A stretch of 9,178 nucleotides of DNA from an uncultured Burkholderiales bacterium (GTDB lineage: Bacteria; Pseudomonadota; Gammaproteobacteria; Burkholderiales; Burkholderiaceae_C): positions 1 through 9,178 of the forward strand of contig CALCBL010000047.1 in NCBI GenBank assembly GCA_937897495.1, written 5' to 3'. Position 1 is the stretch's first letter, and each line of letters opens with the position of its first letter. The notes beneath the pieces were generated by a model that saw only the letters and a list, made by a program, of their open reading frames with translations, did not search any database and was not told the DNA's origin. Of this stretch, positions 7,275 to 9,178 are shown one piece after another. Made by a program: the position numbers and the translations under genes.

Positions 7275-8617
7275 GGTGTTTTTCTTTGAGGCGGTACGGG
7301 GGTTAAGCGCAACTCTGCTGCACGGGCGTGCGCTTGCAAGCCCTCGCCGTAAGCCAGTTCCGCTGCAATTTTGCCCAGCGTTTGTGCGCCCTTCTCACTC
7401 ACCTCTATGAGGCTAGAGCGCTTTTGAAAATCGTAAACACCCAAGGGGGAAGAAAAGCGCGCAGTGCCGCTGGTAGGCAACACATGGTTGGGTCCTGCGC
7501 AGTAATCACCCAAAGACTCGCTGGTGAATGCACCCAAGAAAATAGCGCCCGCATGCTTGAGCAGCGGCTCCCACTCATGGGGATTGCGACTGGACACTTC
7601 CAAGTGCTCGGGGGCAATGCGATTGCTGATTTCGCAGGCCTCTTGCATGCTGCGGGTTTGAATGAGGGCGCCGCGGTCGTTCATGGATTTGGCAATGATG
7701 GCTGCGCGCGGCAATGTGGGAAGCAGTTGGTCTATGGCCGCCTGAACTTTGTCGATGTAGTCGGCATCTGGGCACAACAAAATGCTTTGCGCCAACTCAT
7801 CGTGCTCAGCTTGAGAAAATAAATCCATGGCCACCCATTCAGGGGGCGTGGTGCCATCGGCCAAGACCAAAATTTCGCTGGGGCCTGCAATCATGTCAAT
7901 GCCCACGGTGCCAAACACGCGTTTTTTGGCGCTGGCCACGTACGCGTTGCCAGGGCCGGTTATTTTGTCGACTTTGGGAACTGTGGCCGTACCATAGGCC
8001 AATGCGGCCACCGCCTGTGCACCGCCAATGGTGAAAGCTCGCGACACACCCGCCACATAGGCGGCGGCCAGCACCAGCGCATTTTTCACGCCCTGGGGCG
8101 TGGGGACCACCATGATGATCTCTTCAACACCTGCCACATGCGCAGGGATGGCGTTCATCAAAACGGACGAGGGATAAGCGGCCTTGCCGCCTGGCACATA
8201 AATGCCAACACGGTCTAGGGGTGTGACTTTTTGACCCAACAAGGTGCCGTCTTCGTCTTTGTAAGACCAGCTTTCGCCAGAGGCTTTTTTCTGCGCCTCG
8301 TGGTAGCTTCGCACTCGCTTGGCAGCAGCTTGCAGTGCATCTTTTTGAACCAGGGGCAAAGATTCAAACGCTGCTTTCAACTCTGCTTGCGAAAGCACCA
8401 GTTGCTGCATGCTGTCGGCTTTGAGGCCATCAAAGCGCTGCGTGTATTCCAACACGGCAAGATCGCCCCGTTGCTGAACATCTGCCAAAATTTCAGCAAC
8501 ACGCGATTCAATGGCCGCATCAGCGTCTGCAGACCAATGCAAACGTTTTTGAAACGCGGCTTCAAAATCTGTATCGGTCGTTTTCAAACGCAATGCTTTG
8601 GCAACTAGCGTGGTCAT
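7271..8617 (-). CDS. hisD: Histidinol dehydrogenase HisD
   Basis: HisD carries out the last two oxidations of the pathway, histidinol to histidine through histidinal, using two NAD+ and a bound zinc. The 448 residues contain the family signature around [15 protein letters not shown] (240-254). The expected zinc ligands are Q269 and H272 (SQAEHDE), D371 ([14 protein letters not shown]) and H430 (EGLQAH). The catalytic pair is E337-H338 (IAPEHLEV). ATG at 8615-8617 gives [11 protein letters not shown], which runs into the usual HisD N-terminal region. An in-frame TTG at 8663-8665, just after the hisG stop and next to an AAGG sequence, would add 16 residues; these look non-family and I do not prefer that start. 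The chosen start leaves a 54-nt gap after hisG. The stop overlaps hisC (ATGA). Confidence 0.97.
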   Translation of the reverse strand: MTTLVAKALRLKTTDTDFEAAFQKRLHWSADADAAIESRVAEILADVQQRGDLAVLEYTQRFDGLKADSMQQLVLSQAELKAAFESLPLVQKDALQAAAKRVRSYHEAQKKASGESWSYKDEDGTLLGQKVTPLDRVGIYVPGGKAAYPSSVLMNAIPAHVAGVEEIIMVVPTPQGVKNALVLAAAYVAGVSRAFTIGGAQAVAALAYGTATVPKVDKITGPGNAYVASAKKRVFGTVGIDMIAGPSEILVLADGTTPPEWVAMDLFSQAEHDELAQSILLCPDADYIDKVQAAIDQLLPTLPRAAIIAKSMNDRGALIQTRSMQEACEISNRIAPEHLEVSSRNPHEWEPLLKHAGAIFLGAFTSESLGDYCAGPNHVLPTSGTARFSSPLGVYDFQKRSSLIEVSEKGAQTLGKIAAELAYGEGLQAHARAAELRLTPVPPQRKTP

Positions 8618-8671
8618 GAGTCTAATTTGTAGTGGTGAAGTAGTGCTGTTCAGAATACTGCGCAACAGGCC

Positions 8672-9178
8672 TTAAGCTTTGGCAGCAGCACGCGTTGCCA
8701 CTGCGCTTGCAAAAGCATCAATGATGGCGCGAATAGGTTCTTGTTTCAACTTCAATGAGGCTTGATTGACCACCAACCTTGAGCTGATTTCCATGATGCG
8801 CTCAACTTCAATCAGGTGATTGGCCTTCAGGGTGCTTCCCGTCGATACCAAGTCAACGATGGCGTCGGCCAAACCTGTGAGCGGCGCCAATTCCATGCTG
8901 CCGTAGAGCTTGATCAGGTCAACGTGGACACCTTTTTGCGCAAAAAATTCGCGCGCAATGCTGGTGTATTTGGTGGCCACTTTGAGGCGCGAACCCGATT
9001 TCACAGCAGATGCGTAATCGAAATCGGCACGCACAGCCACACTCATGCGGCACTTGGCAATTTGCAAATCCAGGGGCTGGTACAAGCCCTGGCCGCCATG
9101 CTCAATCAGGGTGTCTTTGCCGGTCACGCCCAAATCGGCACCGCCATATTCCACATAAGTGGGCACATCGGTTGCGCG
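8672..9178 (-). CDS. hisG: ATP phosphoribosyltransferase HisG, short form (5' end cut off by window edge)
   Basis: HisG joins ATP and PRPP to phosphoribosyl-ATP, the committed and normally feedback-controlled first step. The window holds the last 168 codons; the frame stays open to the right edge, so the N-terminus is missing. Visible marks are [13 protein letters not shown] (10-22 of the visible part), the PRPP-binding stretch [16 protein letters not shown] (105-120), and [11 protein letters not shown] (131-141). The protein ends AAAKA directly after the catalytic domain, with no C-terminal ACT-like regulatory domain. This is the HisG-S type, known to need the HisZ subunit for activity and histidine feedback. 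HisZ is not in this window. A GTG at 9164-9166 is an internal valine, not the start. The gene lies 54 nt upstream of hisD. Confidence 0.96.
   Translation of the reverse strand, partial: RATDVPTYVEYGGADLGVTGKDTLIEHGGQGLYQPLDLQIAKCRMSVAVRADFDYASAVKSGSRLKVATKYTSIAREFFAQKGVHVDLIKLYGSMELAPLTGLADAIVDLVSTGSTLKANHLIEVERIMEISSRLVVNQASLKLKQEPIRAIIDAFASAVATRAAAKA

Noticed and set aside
7328..7822. A long open frame on the plus strand opposite hisD (164 codons).
   Set aside because: It is antisense to a fully conserved gene, resembles no known family, has no good start signal, and similar open frames lie opposite most genes here because of codon bias.

Overview
This window is one continuous block of minus-strand housekeeping genes from a betaproteobacterium. 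The best guess is order Burkholderiales, family Comamonadaceae (Rhodoferax/Limnohabitans-like). The placement rests on the order his genes, then a HIT-family gene, then tatABC, and on the wording of the proteins (for example the TatB N-terminus MIDLGISK and its basic C-terminal tail). GC is moderate: a 60-base spot count at the left edge gives 32 G/C. No phylogenetic search was possible, so the genus is not claimed.

Read in the direction of transcription (right to left), the genes are: hisG (5' end cut off by the right edge), hisD, hisC, hisB, hisH, hisA, a hexose-6-phosphate mutarotase-like gene, hisF, hisI, hisE, a histidine-triad (HIT) hydrolase, tatA, tatB, and tatC (3' end cut off by the left edge). 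The his genes cover nine of the enzymes and subunits that turn PRPP and ATP into histidine. HisG starts the pathway. HisI and HisE hydrolyse PR-ATP to ProFAR, HisA isomerises it, and HisH/HisF make imidazole glycerol phosphate and AICAR. HisB dehydrates, HisC transaminates and HisD oxidises to histidine. Histidinol-phosphate phosphatase and HisZ, the partner expected for a short-form HisG, are not in the window. The tat genes encode the twin-arginine protein export machinery of the inner membrane.

The packing is very tight. hisD/hisC, hisC/hisB and hisE/HIT overlap by 4 nt (ATGA), hisA overlaps the mutarotase by 17 nt, and the longest gap is 55 nt (hisH-hisA). There is no gene-free stretch over 300 bases, no convincing internal terminator and no tRNA, rRNA, CRISPR array or mobile element. 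A single long transcript, or a few overlapping ones, is the simplest reading.

I see no novel system here. The items most worth a second look are the mutarotase gene inside the his operon, a lysine at TatB position 8 where E. coli has glutamate, the acid-free basic TatB tail, and the contrast in start signals across tatA, tatB and tatC.
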